NCBI GenBank assembly: GCA_002704225.1
Contig: PAFU01000035.1
Span: 27,210 to 91,209 of the forward strand
DNA length: 64,000 nt
DNA from: Gammaproteobacteria bacterium
GTDB lineage: Bacteria; Pseudomonadota; Gammaproteobacteria; Pseudomonadales; Azotimanducaceae
Direction: 5' to 3'
The position numbers and the translations under genes are program-made. This document shows, piece after piece, positions 20,884-30,435 of this stretch. The notes under the pieces were generated by a model that worked only from the letters and a program-made list of their open reading frames with translations, was not told the DNA's origin and searched no databases. Numbering within the stretch: the stretch's first letter is position 1; every line of letters begins with the position of its first letter.

Positions 20884-22293
20884 ATGGAAAACTCCACCAG
20901 CCAGACACCCCATGCGGCCGACGGCGGCTCGCTAAGAGGTCGCTTCAGCGAGGCCACAGACGAATTTGTGCAGGTGTTTACAGCGTCAATCGATTTCGAT
21001 CAGCGTCTTTTCCGCGAAGATATCGCCGGCTCCATTGCCCACGCCACCATGCTCGAAACCATCAATGTTTTAACCAAGGCAGAACTTGATCAAATCGTGG
21101 CCGGTCTACAGACCATACAGGCTGAAATTGAGGGTGGCAGGCTGCAATGGCGAGTGGATCTTGAAGATGTGCATATGAACATCGAACATCGCCTGATCGA
21201 GCTCATCGGTGACACTGGAAAGAAGCTTCATACCGGCCGTTCGCGAAACGACCAAGTGGCGACAGACATCCGCCTGCATCTGCGCTCTTCCATCGATGGT
21301 CTTGTTGAACAACAAGGTCAGCTGATGACCGCCTTAGCGGATCTGGCCGAATCCAATGCCGACACCATCATGCCAGGCTTCACCCACCTGCAAGCGGCTC
21401 AGCCAATCACCTTTGGCCACCACCTCATGGCATGGTTTGAGATGTTGCGCCGAGATCGCGACCGCCTACTAGACTGTCGCAAGCGCCTCAACCAACTGCC
21501 GCTGGGTGCGGCAGCACTTGCTGGCAGTCCCTACAAACCCAATCGTGCCTTGGTGGCCGAGCTGTTGGGATTTGATGGTGTCTGCGAAAATTCGCTGGAC
21601 GCCGTTAGCGATCGAGACTTCGCTATCGAATTTTGCGCAGCAACGGCGCTGTCATTGACGCATATGTCGCGCTGGTGCGAGGAAATGGTCCTGTGGTCAT
21701 CCCAGCAGTTCAATTTCATCACCTTGCCAGATCGCTTTTGCACTGGCTCAAGCATCATGCCCCAGAAGAAAAATCCAGATGTCCCTGAACTCATTCGCGG
21801 CAAAACGGGCAGAGTGAACGGTCATTTGATTGCACTTCTTACCCTGATGAAAAGCCAGCCACTGGCGTACAACAAAGACAATCAAGAAGACAAAGAGCCG
21901 CTTTTTGATGCCATAGATACTCTCGCCAACTGCCTGACGGCACTGATCGGCATGGTTCCCAATATTCAGGCCAATAAGGACGTCATGCTGGACGCCACAC
22001 TAATAGGTTTTACGACCGCTACAGACTTGGCCGATTACCTGGTGCGGAAGAATGTGCCGTTTCGCGACGCCCACGAGTTGGTTGGGCAAGCGGTGCAACT
22101 GGCGGTCAGCCTTGGGAAGGGGTTAGAGGAACTGAGCGTGGAAGAGTTGAATGGTCCGGGACAAAGCGTGATCGAGTCAGATATCTATGACGTACTGACG
22201 CTACAGGGCTCCATCGCGTCACGAGATCATCTGGGCGGCACGGCGCCAAGTCAAGTCCGAAAGGCCATTGCGCGAGCGCGAGCGACCATCTGA
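20884..22293 (+). CDS. argH: Argininosuccinate lyase
   Basis: ArgH splits argininosuccinate into arginine and fumarate, the last step of arginine synthesis. The 469-residue protein belongs to the fumarase/aspartase superfamily. The signature loop [12 protein letters not shown] with the catalytic serine (about 289-290) is intact, as are [13 protein letters not shown] (about 119) and [12 protein letters not shown] (about 163). It is divergent from hemC and followed 51 bases later by lysA; the usual small lipoprotein or frataxin gene found between argH and lysA in pseudomonads is missing here. Confidence 0.96.
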   Translation: MENSTSQTPHAADGGSLRGRFSEATDEFVQVFTASIDFDQRLFREDIAGSIAHATMLETINVLTKAELDQIVAGLQTIQAEIEGGRLQWRVDLEDVHMNIEHRLIELIGDTGKKLHTGRSRNDQVATDIRLHLRSSIDGLVEQQGQLMTALADLAESNADTIMPGFTHLQAAQPITFGHHLMAWFEMLRRDRDRLLDCRKRLNQLPLGAAALAGSPYKPNRALVAELLGFDGVCENSLDAVSDRDFAIEFCAATALSLTHMSRWCEEMVLWSSQQFNFITLPDRFCTGSSIMPQKKNPDVPELIRGKTGRVNGHLIALLTLMKSQPLAYNKDNQEDKEPLFDAIDTLANCLTALIGMVPNIQANKDVMLDATLIGFTTATDLADYLVRKNVPFRDAHELVGQAVQLAVSLGKGLEELSVEELNGPGQSVIESDIYDVLTLQGSIASRDHLGGTAPSQVRKAIARARATI

Positions 22294-22344
22294 CTCGCAT
22301 TGCGGTTCATCCACTGGCTGCAGAAATAGAAAAAGGAAAGTTCG

Positions 22345-23649
22345 TTGACCGTTACACCTGAGCTAATGAACGCCACTGCGGCTAAATACCGAAACGGTAC
22401 CTTGTCGATTGAAGACACCTCGCTAGAGGAAATCGCCAGTGCGGTGGGCACGCCAGTCTACGTCTATTCGAGTGAGATGCTAAAGAGCCAGTATCTAAAG
22501 CTGGACAAGGCCTTAGACTCGCTGCCGCATCAGCTGCACTACGCCGTCAAAGCCAATTCGACGCTGGCCGTATTGAAGACCTTCGCCGAGCTGGGCGCAG
22601 GCTTTGATATCGTCTCCGGCGGCGAACTCAGCCGAGTGTTAGCGGCAGGGGGCAACCCTGAAAGCGTGGTCTTTTCCGGAGTCGGCAAGTCCGTAGAAGA
22701 AATTGATTTCGCCTTAAAAACCGGCATCGAGTGTTTTAACGTGGAAAGCGATAGCGAGCTCATGCGCATCAGTCAGCGCGCTGAAGTGCTCGGGAAAATC
22801 GCCCCCATAGCCCTACGTATTAACCCAAACGTTGACCCTAAGACTCACCCCTATATTTCTACGGGGCTAAAAGAGAACAAGTTCGGCATTTTGCAAGAAG
22901 CGGCTTTGGCCTTGTACCAGCAAGCCCATGCAGACCCAAATCTGCACGTGCGTGGCGTTGCCTGTCACATTGGCTCTCAGATCAGCGACCCAACACCGCT
23001 GTTTGATACGCTGGACCAGTTACTGGCATTGATTGACCAATTAGCGGACCAGGGCATCCAGTTGACGGATATCGACCTGGGCGGGGGTTTTGGTGTGACC
23101 TATCAAGACGAAGCATCATTTGATGTCAACGCTTGGGGCATTCAGGTGATCGAGCGTCTGGCCTCACGCGGACTGACGGTATCCATTGAGCCCGGACGAT
23201 TCCTCACCGCAAATGCCGGGGTGCTTTTAACCCGAGTGGAGTATTTGAAGCCCTCCGGCGCACCAGCCCAGGCAGACGAAGGCCACACAGATGAAGGTAA
23301 AAACTTCGCTATCGTGGATGCTGCCATGAACGATTTGTTGCGGCCCTCCCTGTATCAGGCTTGGCACGGTGTGCTGGCGGTGCAGGAGCATTCAGCAAGC
23401 GAGACCCGTTCGTGGGATCTTGTCGGTCCGATCTGCGAATCAGGCGACTGGCTGGCGAAGAATCGAATCCTCAGTCTGGCCGAAGGCGACTTACTGGCCA
23501 TTCTGAGCGCCGGCGCCTACGGCTCCTCTCTATCCTCCAACTACAACACCCGCAACAGGGCGGCTGAGGTGATGGTACGCGGCGATAGTTTTCGGGTTGT
23601 CAGGCGCCGCGAGAGCCTCCAAGATCAGTTGACGACTGAAATTCTTTAG
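22345..23649 (+). CDS. lysA: Diaminopimelate decarboxylase
   Basis: LysA decarboxylates meso-diaminopimelate to L-lysine. The 434-residue PLP enzyme of the alanine-racemase fold (group IV) has the cofactor lysine K69 in HYAVKANS, the glycine-rich phosphate site DLGGGFGVTY, and the dimer-interface active-site cysteine in GPICESGDWLA. It starts with TTG at 22345, preceded by AAGGAAAG; the nearest ATG is seven codons in. A nine-base gap leads to dapF, so substrate (dapF product) and enzyme are made together. Confidence 0.96.
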   Translation: MTVTPELMNATAAKYRNGTLSIEDTSLEEIASAVGTPVYVYSSEMLKSQYLKLDKALDSLPHQLHYAVKANSTLAVLKTFAELGAGFDIVSGGELSRVLAAGGNPESVVFSGVGKSVEEIDFALKTGIECFNVESDSELMRISQRAEVLGKIAPIALRINPNVDPKTHPYISTGLKENKFGILQEAALALYQQAHADPNLHVRGVACHIGSQISDPTPLFDTLDQLLALIDQLADQGIQLTDIDLGGGFGVTYQDEASFDVNAWGIQVIERLASRGLTVSIEPGRFLTANAGVLLTRVEYLKPSGAPAQADEGHTDEGKNFAIVDAAMNDLLRPSLYQAWHGVLAVQEHSASETRSWDLVGPICESGDWLAKNRILSLAEGDLLAILSAGAYGSSLSSNYNTRNRAAEVMVRGDSFRVVRRRESLQDQLTTEIL

Positions 23650-23658
23650 GCAGGCGCC

Positions 23659-24498
23659 ATGATCAACTTCAGTAAAATGCACAGTCTAGGCAATGACTTC
23701 ATGGTCGTTGATGCGCTCAGCGACGCCGTGACACTGAAGCCTGAGCAGATTGCAAAATGGGGCGACCGCCAGCGCGGCATTGGTTTTGATCAACTTCTCA
23801 TGGTCGCCCCGCCAAGCGCCCCAGACTGCGATTTCGACTATTTGATTTTTAATGCCGACGGCGGCGAGGCTGAACAGTGCGGCAACGGCACACGCTGTGT
23901 AACCGATTTTGTCCATCGCCGCGGTCTTACCCAGCAGACCCAGCTGAGCTGGAACTCCAAGGGAGGGATCGTACGCACGGCGATCCACGACGACGGCATG
24001 ATCGAAACCTGGTTGCCGGAACCTCAATTCCAGTACGCAAGAGTGCCCTTTCAGCACTCGGAGGCTGACAGGCCGCCCGGGCAGTGTGTGGCTTTGGAAA
24101 CCGAGCACGGCGAAGTTCAGATTGTTCCAGTGTCCCTTGGCAACCCGCACGGTGTGGTTTTTGTTGATGATGTGATCGAGCTGGACGTTGCTGGTATTGG
24201 ACACGCTCTGTCGCACCACGAAGCATTCCCAGAGCGGGCAAACATTGGGTTTTGTCAGATCGTTAACAAGGGTTTTATTCGCCTGCGCGTTTTCGAACGA
24301 GGGGCCTCAGAAACCCTAGCCTGTGGCAGTGGTGCCAGCGCTGCGGTAGCCGTTGGGTGTCAAACCGGCCAGCTCAACAGCAAAGTCAAAGTATCCTTAC
24401 CCGGAGGGAAGCTGCGGGTGGAATGGCCTAACAGCAAAGGATTGATCAAACTCGTCGGCGATTCTACATTCGTTTACAACGGACAACTGGATATCTAG
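23659..24498 (+). CDS. dapF: Diaminopimelate epimerase
   Basis: DapF interconverts LL- and meso-diaminopimelate, supplying both lysine and peptidoglycan synthesis. It is a cofactor-free two-base racemase: the catalytic cysteines are C74 in AEQCGNGTRC and C222 in LACGSGASAAVAVG. The 279-residue length and the N-terminal FSKMHSLGNDFMVVD are standard. The cluster lysA-dapF-DUF484-xerC-yigB continues with gaps of 9, 13, -4 and -1 bases, so it is read as one operon. Confidence 0.96.
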   Translation: MINFSKMHSLGNDFMVVDALSDAVTLKPEQIAKWGDRQRGIGFDQLLMVAPPSAPDCDFDYLIFNADGGEAEQCGNGTRCVTDFVHRRGLTQQTQLSWNSKGGIVRTAIHDDGMIETWLPEPQFQYARVPFQHSEADRPPGQCVALETEHGEVQIVPVSLGNPHGVVFVDDVIELDVAGIGHALSHHEAFPERANIGFCQIVNKGFIRLRVFERGASETLACGSGASAAVAVGCQTGQLNSKVKVSLPGGKLRVEWPNSKGLIKLVGDSTFVYNGQLDI

Positions 24499-24511
24499 AG
24501 GAGCCATTGAG

Positions 24512-25207
24512 ATGAGCATCGAGAAGTTTACCGGTTCGACCAAGGCAACTCCGCCAAGTGACCAGTCGGTACTGGATTTTCTGCGTCAGTCCCCGGACTT
24601 CTTTCTGCGTCACCCAAGCGCTTTGTCCGAACTCAGCCTGCCTCACGAATCCGGTGACGCGGTATCGCTGATCGAACGCCAAATCGATATTCTGCGGGAG
24701 CGCAACGTCACCATGCGTAAGCGCATGAACGAGCTTCTGCAAGCAGCCAGAGTCAACGACGAAATTTTTGCGAAAACGCGGTCGCTGAATCTTGCCTTAC
24801 TGGAAGTCGACAGTTGGCCAGAACTCAATGAGGTGCTGGCGACCCATGTGCTGGTCGACTTCGAGGCTGATTTCGTTTGCGCGCATCTGTGCGGTGCTGA
24901 TATGGCGCTTGCGTTAGATCATATTCAGCATCACACAGAACAGATGCCGCTCGAACATTTGCACAGCAATACCAGCGCGCTTTGCATTTCACTGCGTCGG
25001 GAGGAGCTCACTCAAATGTTTCCGTTGTCCGATCACGACGACAGCGGCAGCGCAGCGATTTTGAATCTTGCGTTGATAAACGGTGCCGGCGCATTGTGCA
25101 TTGGCAGCCGTGATACCGGGCGCTTCGCAAAAGATATGGACACGCTCTTCGTTACCTATATTGCCGACATTGTTGCCAAGGTCATGAATCGCTTAGCCAC
25201 GCCATGA
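24512..25207 (+). CDS. DUF484 family protein (GAF-like)
   Basis: A 231-residue protein of the DUF484 family, which is found almost always between dapF and xerC in gammaproteobacteria. The N-terminal part has VLDFLRQSPDFFLRHPSALSE and LPHESGDAVSLIERQIDILRERN (a coiled-coil stretch, about 55-80), and the C-terminal half has a GAF-like alpha/beta pattern. Its function is not known. It overlaps xerC by four bases (ATGA), which hints at coupled production and perhaps a link to chromosome-dimer resolution. Cytoplasmic; no signal peptide or membrane segment. Confidence 0.9.
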   Translation: MSIEKFTGSTKATPPSDQSVLDFLRQSPDFFLRHPSALSELSLPHESGDAVSLIERQIDILRERNVTMRKRMNELLQAARVNDEIFAKTRSLNLALLEVDSWPELNEVLATHVLVDFEADFVCAHLCGADMALALDHIQHHTEQMPLEHLHSNTSALCISLRREELTQMFPLSDHDDSGSAAILNLALINGAGALCIGSRDTGRFAKDMDTLFVTYIADIVAKVMNRLATP

Positions 25208-26154
25208 TAGAGAGCGACGATTCCAGTGAGCATTTGGTTACGGCCTATTTGCTGAATTTGGATCAGCAGCGTAATTATTCCAATCGCACCCTAGACGCGT
25301 ATCGGCGCGACTTGAACCGTTTCGTCACGTGGCTCGACTGCGGAGCCAGCGCCGCAACGGCTCAGGACGTTTCCCGATACATTGCCCAAATGAAACGTCA
25401 GGGCTTGGCTAATAGCAGTATCCAGCGCAACCTTTCAGCCATCCGCAGTTTCTACGGTTTTTTACTCAAGCAGGGCGTCGTCGAGGGCAATCCCGCTGCC
25501 GCTAGCCGCGGCCCGAAGCATAAGAGGCGCTTACCCAAGGTGCTGGACGCCGATCAAGCGGCGCAGTTGCTCAATTTTGGCGATGGCTCCTCGCAGGTGT
25601 TGCGCGATAAGGCGCTGCTTGAGCTTTTTTACGGCAGCGGTTTGCGACTAAGCGAAGTCGCGGGGCTACGACGGACGGATCTCGACCTGGACCTCGACCG
25701 GGATCAAGGCGTGGTAAAGGTCATGGGTAAGGGCCGTAAGGAGCGCTTGGTTCCCCTAGGGCGACTATGCGTCGCGGCGATCGGCCAATGGATTCAGACG
25801 CTGTCCGCGGATCACACCGGTTGGTTGTTTCCGGGCCGCAACGGCAACAGTATCTCGCCGCGGACAGTTCAAAATCGCCTCAAAAGCATTGCCGCCCAGC
25901 AGCTGGGTGATGACAGCTTACACCCGCACATGCTGCGACATACCTACGCCACGCACATGCTGGAGTCATCCGGCGATCTGCGCGGTATTCAAGAGTTGCT
26001 GGGGCACAGCGACATTGCCACCACGCAAATTTATACACACCTCGATTTTCAGCATCTCGCTCAGGTTTACGACAAAGCTCACCCCAGAGCCCTCGCAGCA
26101 AACAGCAAGGATGCCGAGCCACAATCCGGCACCAGCAATACGGACACGCCCTAA
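25204..26154 (+). CDS. xerC: Tyrosine recombinase XerC
   Basis: XerC, with XerD, resolves chromosome dimers at dif near the replication terminus. The 316-residue protein has an N-terminal SAM-like DNA-binding domain (YLLNLDQQRNYSNRTLDAYRR) and a C-terminal catalytic domain: arginine in GSGLRLSEVAGL, lysine in KVMGKGRKERLVPLG, the H-x-x-R box HMLRHTYATHML, the GH box LLGHSDIATTQ, and nucleophile Y277 in IYTHLD. Its location after dapF-DUF484 separates it from integrases of mobile elements. The C-terminal tail after the tyrosine is longer and Ser/Thr-rich. The stop overlaps the next start by one base. Confidence 0.95.
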   Translation: MIESDDSSEHLVTAYLLNLDQQRNYSNRTLDAYRRDLNRFVTWLDCGASAATAQDVSRYIAQMKRQGLANSSIQRNLSAIRSFYGFLLKQGVVEGNPAAASRGPKHKRRLPKVLDADQAAQLLNFGDGSSQVLRDKALLELFYGSGLRLSEVAGLRRTDLDLDLDRDQGVVKVMGKGRKERLVPLGRLCVAAIGQWIQTLSADHTGWLFPGRNGNSISPRTVQNRLKSIAAQQLGDDSLHPHMLRHTYATHMLESSGDLRGIQELLGHSDIATTQIYTHLDFQHLAQVYDKAHPRALAANSKDAEPQSGTSNTDTP

Positions 26155-26891
26155 TGCTCATGAAACAAACAACGCAAATCGAGCTGGTGACCTTTGACCT
26201 AGACAATACCCTTTGGGATGTCAGCCAAACGATTGTTCGGGCTGAACAATCGCTGCGTCGGTGGATGCAGGAAAACACCGCCGACGCACTGACGGTTTAC
26301 ACCTCCGATGCCATCGGCGACATACGAGAACGAGTCTTAGAGCAGCATTCTGATAAGCGTCACGATCTGTCATTTTTACGCACTCAGGTTCTGTATGAGT
26401 GCATGTTAGCGTCCGGCTTGGCGAGTAAGGATGCCGTCAACGCGGCTTCTCGGGCATTCGACGTGTTTTTTGTCGGTCGTAATGAGGTGGTGTTTTACGA
26501 CGGCGCCCTTGAGGTTCTCGCCGACCTCAGCCAGCGTTATCGTCTGTTCGCGCTGACCAACGGTAACGCAAACATCGATCGCGTCGGCATTGGAAAATAC
26601 TTTGAGGGCGCTGTCAGCAGCGCAGACGTTGGGGCAAGCAAACCCGATCCGAAAATGTTTCGCACCGTACTCACCCGAGCCGGTGTTCCAGCACACCAAG
26701 CCGTACACATTGGTGACCATTTGTCAGACGACATACTGGGCGCCAACAACGCCGGCATGCTGTCGCTGTGGTATAACCATAACGGCGAGTTTGCTAACGA
26801 TTCTGCATCTGTCCCCTCCGGTGAGGTTCACCGACTCAGTGACCTACCCAGGATGATTGCTAATCTCATGGCGAACCTTGACCAAGACTGA
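26154..26891 (+). CDS. yigB: HAD phosphatase YigB (FMN / flavin-precursor phosphatase)
   Basis: A 245-residue HAD hydrolase. Motif I D-L-D-N-T lies in VTFDLDNTLWDV (about 12-23), motif II in LFALTNGNA, and motifs III/IV in GASKPDPKMF and IGDHLSDDILGANNAGM. E. coli YigB dephosphorylates FMN and the riboflavin intermediate ARPP; position directly after xerC is the same as in E. coli, which supports orthology. The ATG at 26154 overlaps the xerC stop by one base; a second in-frame ATG is two codons later. Convergent with thrC, 29 bases away. Confidence 0.85.
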   Translation: MLMKQTTQIELVTFDLDNTLWDVSQTIVRAEQSLRRWMQENTADALTVYTSDAIGDIRERVLEQHSDKRHDLSFLRTQVLYECMLASGLASKDAVNAASRAFDVFFVGRNEVVFYDGALEVLADLSQRYRLFALTNGNANIDRVGIGKYFEGAVSSADVGASKPDPKMFRTVLTRAGVPAHQAVHIGDHLSDDILGANNAGMLSLWYNHNGEFANDSASVPSGEVHRLSDLPRMIANLMANLDQD

Positions 26892-26920
26892 GTCGCAACC
26901 CGTTGCGAGATGGCGAGTTT

Positions 26921-28297
26921 CTAGCCCGCCAAACTCTCCACCAGATAAGCCTTAACCGCGTCAATATCACAGGGCAGGGACTGCCGTCGCATGGGCAGCC
27001 CGTCAAGGGCTTGCAAAGTCGGGTGGGTTGGCAGCACCCCCGTTGCTTCGACAACGGCCTCTGGAAATTTTGCCGGATGCGCGGTTCCCACAACCACCGT
27101 GCCTCCCGCGGAGCTCGCCTCGTTGTTCTGTTCCCGGTTCTTGGCTGCGTAATAACCGACGGCCGTGTGCGGATCCAACACATAGCCATACTGTTGATGC
27201 ACATCACGCATCGCTTGCAGCGTCTGCTCGCGGGAAACCGCCACGCTGCTCATCAACGCTTCTGCTGGCGGCGCACCGATACTGGCTTCGCCATTGGCGG
27301 CAAAGTCCTGCATGAATTGCGTCAGCCGCTGACTGTCCTGATCAAAATAGTAGAAGAGAAAGCGTTCAAAATTGCTTGCAACCTGTATGTCCATTGCTGG
27401 AGACAACGTTTGATGAACGTCTCCCCGAGAATAGCTACCCGTAGCAAAAAACCGGGCCAATATGTCGTTATCGTTAGTAGCGACTAACAAATGGTGAATC
27501 GGGAATCCCATTCGTTGAGCGAGATAGGCAGCGAACACGTTGCCGAAATTACCGGTAGGTACGCAGAACGTGGGGGAGCGCTCACTGCGTAAACTCGCGT
27601 ATCCGTAGTAGACGATTTGCGCCAGCACCCGAGCCCAGTTCACAGAATTGACCGCTCCCAGCTGATATTTGGCTTTGTATTCGGCATCTGCAAAGACGGT
27701 CTTCATGATGTTCTGACAGTCATCGAAACTGCCTTCTAACTCGATGCAATGCACGTTTTCGTCCGCAACCGTCGTCATTTGCAATTCCTGCAACGGGCTC
27801 ACCCGACCCTTGGGATACATAATGAAAATATCGACGTTGCGCTGGCCCCGCACCCCATCAATAGCCGCACTGCCGGTATCCCCGCTGGTGGCACCTAGAA
27901 TATTCAATCGCTGGCCTCGCTCGCCCAACACATGCTCGAAGAGCTTGCCTAGCAACTGCAGAGCGACATCCTTAAAGGCCAACGTTGGTCCATGAAAGAG
28001 CTCGAGAATGGTTAACTCATCCAGTTGCTCCATGCCCACCACATCGTCGTGATCAAAGCTTGCATAGGATTCTGCCACCAAGCGTTTCAACGTTTCAGGC
28101 TCAATGTCATCAATGAACAGCGGCATGATCTCTTGGGCGAGCTCGACAAAACTCAGGTTCTGCCACTCCGCAAGACGCGAACGCACGTCGGGAATGGTTT
28201 CAGGCACCAGCAATCCGTTATCGGATGCGAGGCCCATCAGCAGGGCATCGCTGAATCCCAAGCCTGATACCTGCCCCCGGGTGCTCTTATATTTCAT
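26921..28297 (-). CDS. thrC: Threonine synthase
   Basis: ThrC converts O-phosphohomoserine to threonine and phosphate using PLP. The 458-residue protein has the PLP lysine K109 in GPTLAFKDVALQLLG, the phosphate-binding loop LGATSGDTGSAAI (about 154-166), and VPTGNFGNVFAAYLAQ. The N-terminus MKYKSTRGQVSGLGFSDALL fits the long, gammaproteobacterial/yeast-like class (type II). Homoserine dehydrogenase (hom), which often precedes thrC, is not upstream here; the gene appears to be transcribed alone from 28.3 kb. Confidence 0.95.
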   Translation of the reverse strand: MKYKSTRGQVSGLGFSDALLMGLASDNGLLVPETIPDVRSRLAEWQNLSFVELAQEIMPLFIDDIEPETLKRLVAESYASFDHDDVVGMEQLDELTILELFHGPTLAFKDVALQLLGKLFEHVLGERGQRLNILGATSGDTGSAAIDGVRGQRNVDIFIMYPKGRVSPLQELQMTTVADENVHCIELEGSFDDCQNIMKTVFADAEYKAKYQLGAVNSVNWARVLAQIVYYGYASLRSERSPTFCVPTGNFGNVFAAYLAQRMGFPIHHLLVATNDNDILARFFATGSYSRGDVHQTLSPAMDIQVASNFERFLFYYFDQDSQRLTQFMQDFAANGEASIGAPPAEALMSSVAVSREQTLQAMRDVHQQYGYVLDPHTAVGYYAAKNREQNNEASSAGGTVVVGTAHPAKFPEAVVEATGVLPTHPTLQALDGLPMRRQSLPCDIDAVKAYLVESLAG

Positions 28298-28332
28298 GAC
28301 AACTCAATAAAACCGATCGATGAACCGCTAGT

Positions 28333-28374
28333 TTAAACGTTCAATTGGCGGATAGGACAAAAAGTTAAACGTTT
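28333..28374. repeat. Direct repeat TTAAACGTT upstream of thrC
   Basis: TTAAACGTT occurs at 28333-28341 and again at 28365-28373, 32 bases apart (about three helical turns). Both copies lie within 80 bases upstream of the thrC start codon, flanking possible minus-strand promoter hexamers TTGTCC and TTTAAA. The spacing suggests a transcription-factor operator, but no regulator is identified. Confidence 0.4.
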
Positions 28375-28382
28375 ACAACGCA

Positions 28383-28404
28383 AAAGCCGCCCGAAGGCGG
28401 CTTT
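28383..28404 (-). terminator. Intrinsic terminator of glnK-amtB
   Basis: AAAGCCGCC and GGCGGCTTT form a 9-bp stem around a four-base loop that reads TTCG on the minus strand, followed there by TTTTGCG. It lies 45 bases after the amtB stop. Confidence 0.85.
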
Positions 28405-28448
28405 CAGGACGTTAGCGCGAATGAGCGCGCCAACGATCGTTCTAAGGG

Positions 28449-29663
28449 CTACTTAGAAAACTCGGGGTAGGCCACGATGCCGATTTCCGCGACGTCTGCT
28501 CCTACTTGCTGATCTTCATCTGACAAGCGGATGCCAAAGACCATCTTGATCACGAACCAGACGACCAAGGCCGCGACGAAGGTGAATCCGAGAATCGCCC
28601 CCAAACCAGTCAATTGGCCGGAAAGCGTTGCGTCGTCGGAAGTGATTAAAACCGCCATCAGACCCCAGATGCCACAGGTGCCGTGCACTGAGATCGCGCC
28701 AACCGGGTCATCGATTCGCATCTTGTCCAAGCCGACAATGGAGAGCACAACGATCACACCACCGACTGCGCCGATCAACATGGATTCCACGTTGGTGCCA
28801 GACAGCGGCTCCGCCGTGATTGAAACCAAGCCCGCCAAAGCGCCGTTCAAGGCCATCGTAAGATCTGCTTTGCCGAAAAGGATTCGGGCCACAATCAATG
28901 CTGCGATCAGGCCGCCAGCAGCAGCCATGTTCGTATTTACAAACACCTGAGCCACGGCATTCGCCTCATCAATATTACTGAGCTTCAGTTCCGAACCGCC
29001 GTTAAAACCGAACCAGCCGAACCACAGAATAAACATGCCGAGGGTAGCTAGAGGCATGTTAGAGCCTTGAATCGCGTTCACTTCGCCGTTTGGACCGTAC
29101 TTGCCCTGACGCGGGCCGAGTAACAGAACACCTGCGAGGGCCGCTGCTGCACCGCACATGTGAACGATGCCGGAACCTGCGAAGTCGACAAAACCCGCCT
29201 CCGAAAGGAAGCCCCCGCCCCAACTCCAGCTTCCCTGTGTGGGATAGATGAAGCCCGTCATGACGACGGCAAACAGCAGAAAGGACCAAAGCTTCATGCG
29301 CTCTGCTACCGCTCCCGAAATAATTGACATCGCTGTTGCAACGAAGACCACTTGGAAAAAGAAGTCAGAACGGGCGGAGTAATACACATCGCCACCGGAG
29401 GCCAGAACCTCATCGACAGTATTTTCTGCGCCGATCAATATGCTGCTACCGCCATACATAATCGCGTAGCCAATGAGTAAATACATGACACAGGAAATCG
29501 CGAACAGCGCGACGTTCTTTGTCAAAATTTCGGATGTGTTTTTGCTTCGCACCATACCCGCTTCGAGCATGGCAAAGCCGGGTGCCATAAACATGACTAG
29601 GGCACCCATTACTAGGAAGTAGAACGTGTCTACCGCGTAACTCAGTTGAATCAGATCTTCCAC
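28449..29663 (-). CDS. amtB: Ammonium transporter AmtB
   Basis: AmtB is a trimeric inner-membrane channel that takes up ammonium at low external concentration. The 404-residue protein has about eleven hydrophobic segments and the pore twin histidines H168 (GIVHMCGAAAALAG) and H327 (ISVHGTCGIWGL). MFMAPGFAMLEAGMVRSKN in the first segment is the family signature. There is no cleavable signal sequence; the N-terminus is short. It follows glnK by 30 bases on the same strand; GlnK plugs AmtB when nitrogen is plentiful. Control is expected from the sigma-54 promoter upstream of glnK. Confidence 0.96.
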   Translation of the reverse strand: MEDLIQLSYAVDTFYFLVMGALVMFMAPGFAMLEAGMVRSKNTSEILTKNVALFAISCVMYLLIGYAIMYGGSSILIGAENTVDEVLASGGDVYYSARSDFFFQVVFVATAMSIISGAVAERMKLWSFLLFAVVMTGFIYPTQGSWSWGGGFLSEAGFVDFAGSGIVHMCGAAAALAGVLLLGPRQGKYGPNGEVNAIQGSNMPLATLGMFILWFGWFGFNGGSELKLSNIDEANAVAQVFVNTNMAAAGGLIAALIVARILFGKADLTMALNGALAGLVSITAEPLSGTNVESMLIGAVGGVIVVLSIVGLDKMRIDDPVGAISVHGTCGIWGLMAVLITSDDATLSGQLTGLGAILGFTFVAALVVWFVIKMVFGIRLSDEDQQVGADVAEIGIVAYPEFSK

Positions 29664-29693
29664 AATCTTCGCTCCAAATTTTTTCTAGGGGGC

Positions 29694-30041
<348 letters not shown>

Positions 30042-30218
30042 CTAAACGTTAGGGACTCCCAGGGCGCTCAAGCGACCTGGCACCGATTTGATGTGGAAGA
30101 TCAAATGCATTTCGCATTGAAATTTTCTACGAATCAGCCGGCGATAGATACCTCTAAGCATCAAACGCAGCCATTTCACTCCAATTGGTCTTCCAACCGT
30201 CGGTCCCACTGCCCTTAA

Positions 30219-30235
30219 AGCAAAAGACGTGCCTA
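30219..30235 (-). promoter_or_regulatory. Sigma-54 promoter of glnK-amtB
   Basis: On the minus strand the sequence TAGGCACGTCTTTTGCTTT holds the -24 GG and -12 GC elements separated by exactly 10 bases, with strong match to the consensus TGGCACG-N4-TTGC. The expected start site is near 30208, leaving a leader of about 175 bases before glnK. Confidence 0.85.
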
Positions 30236-30318
30236 CTTTTAGTATCACCAGGTGATTGACACCAAGTTGGACAAAAACACCCGTATTCCTTGGCCATTTC
30301 ATGTTATTTGTCTTTGAA

Positions 30319-30359
30319 GATGGGCTGGCTGATCCTTCAGTTACGCGTTTCAGCCCATC
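30319..30359. repeat. 9-bp inverted repeat upstream of glnK promoter
   Basis: GATGGGCTG (30319-30327) and CAGCCCATC (30351-30359) are perfect inverted copies separated by 23 bases. The role is unknown; it lies between the sigma-54 promoter and the NtrC-like box, so it could be a binding site or an RNA stem. Confidence 0.5.
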
Positions 30360-30435
30360 AATCGGAGGCTTTCGCCCTAAAAAAGGGCAAGCGCACCAAT
30401 CTAACGCTTCAGGTTGGTGCGGCGCGGCGATAGTC

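Noticed and set aside
22294..22344. Possible lysine riboswitch before lysA
   Set aside because: Only 51 bases separate argH and lysA, far too short for the lysine riboswitch, and no terminator hairpin is present.
25204..26154. Tyrosine recombinase considered as an integrase of a mobile element
   Set aside because: It sits in the conserved dapF-DUF484-xerC-yigB operon and no attachment-site repeats or tRNA lie nearby; it is chromosomal XerC.
30042..30302. Minus-strand frame of 86 codons upstream of glnK
   Set aside because: It begins upstream of and runs through the sigma-54 promoter and has no ribosome-binding site or protein-like composition.
30374..30388. GCCCT-AAAAA-AGGGC as an intrinsic terminator
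   Set aside because: The stem is only five base pairs, the T-tract is missing on both strands in the right place, and no transcript is expected to end there.
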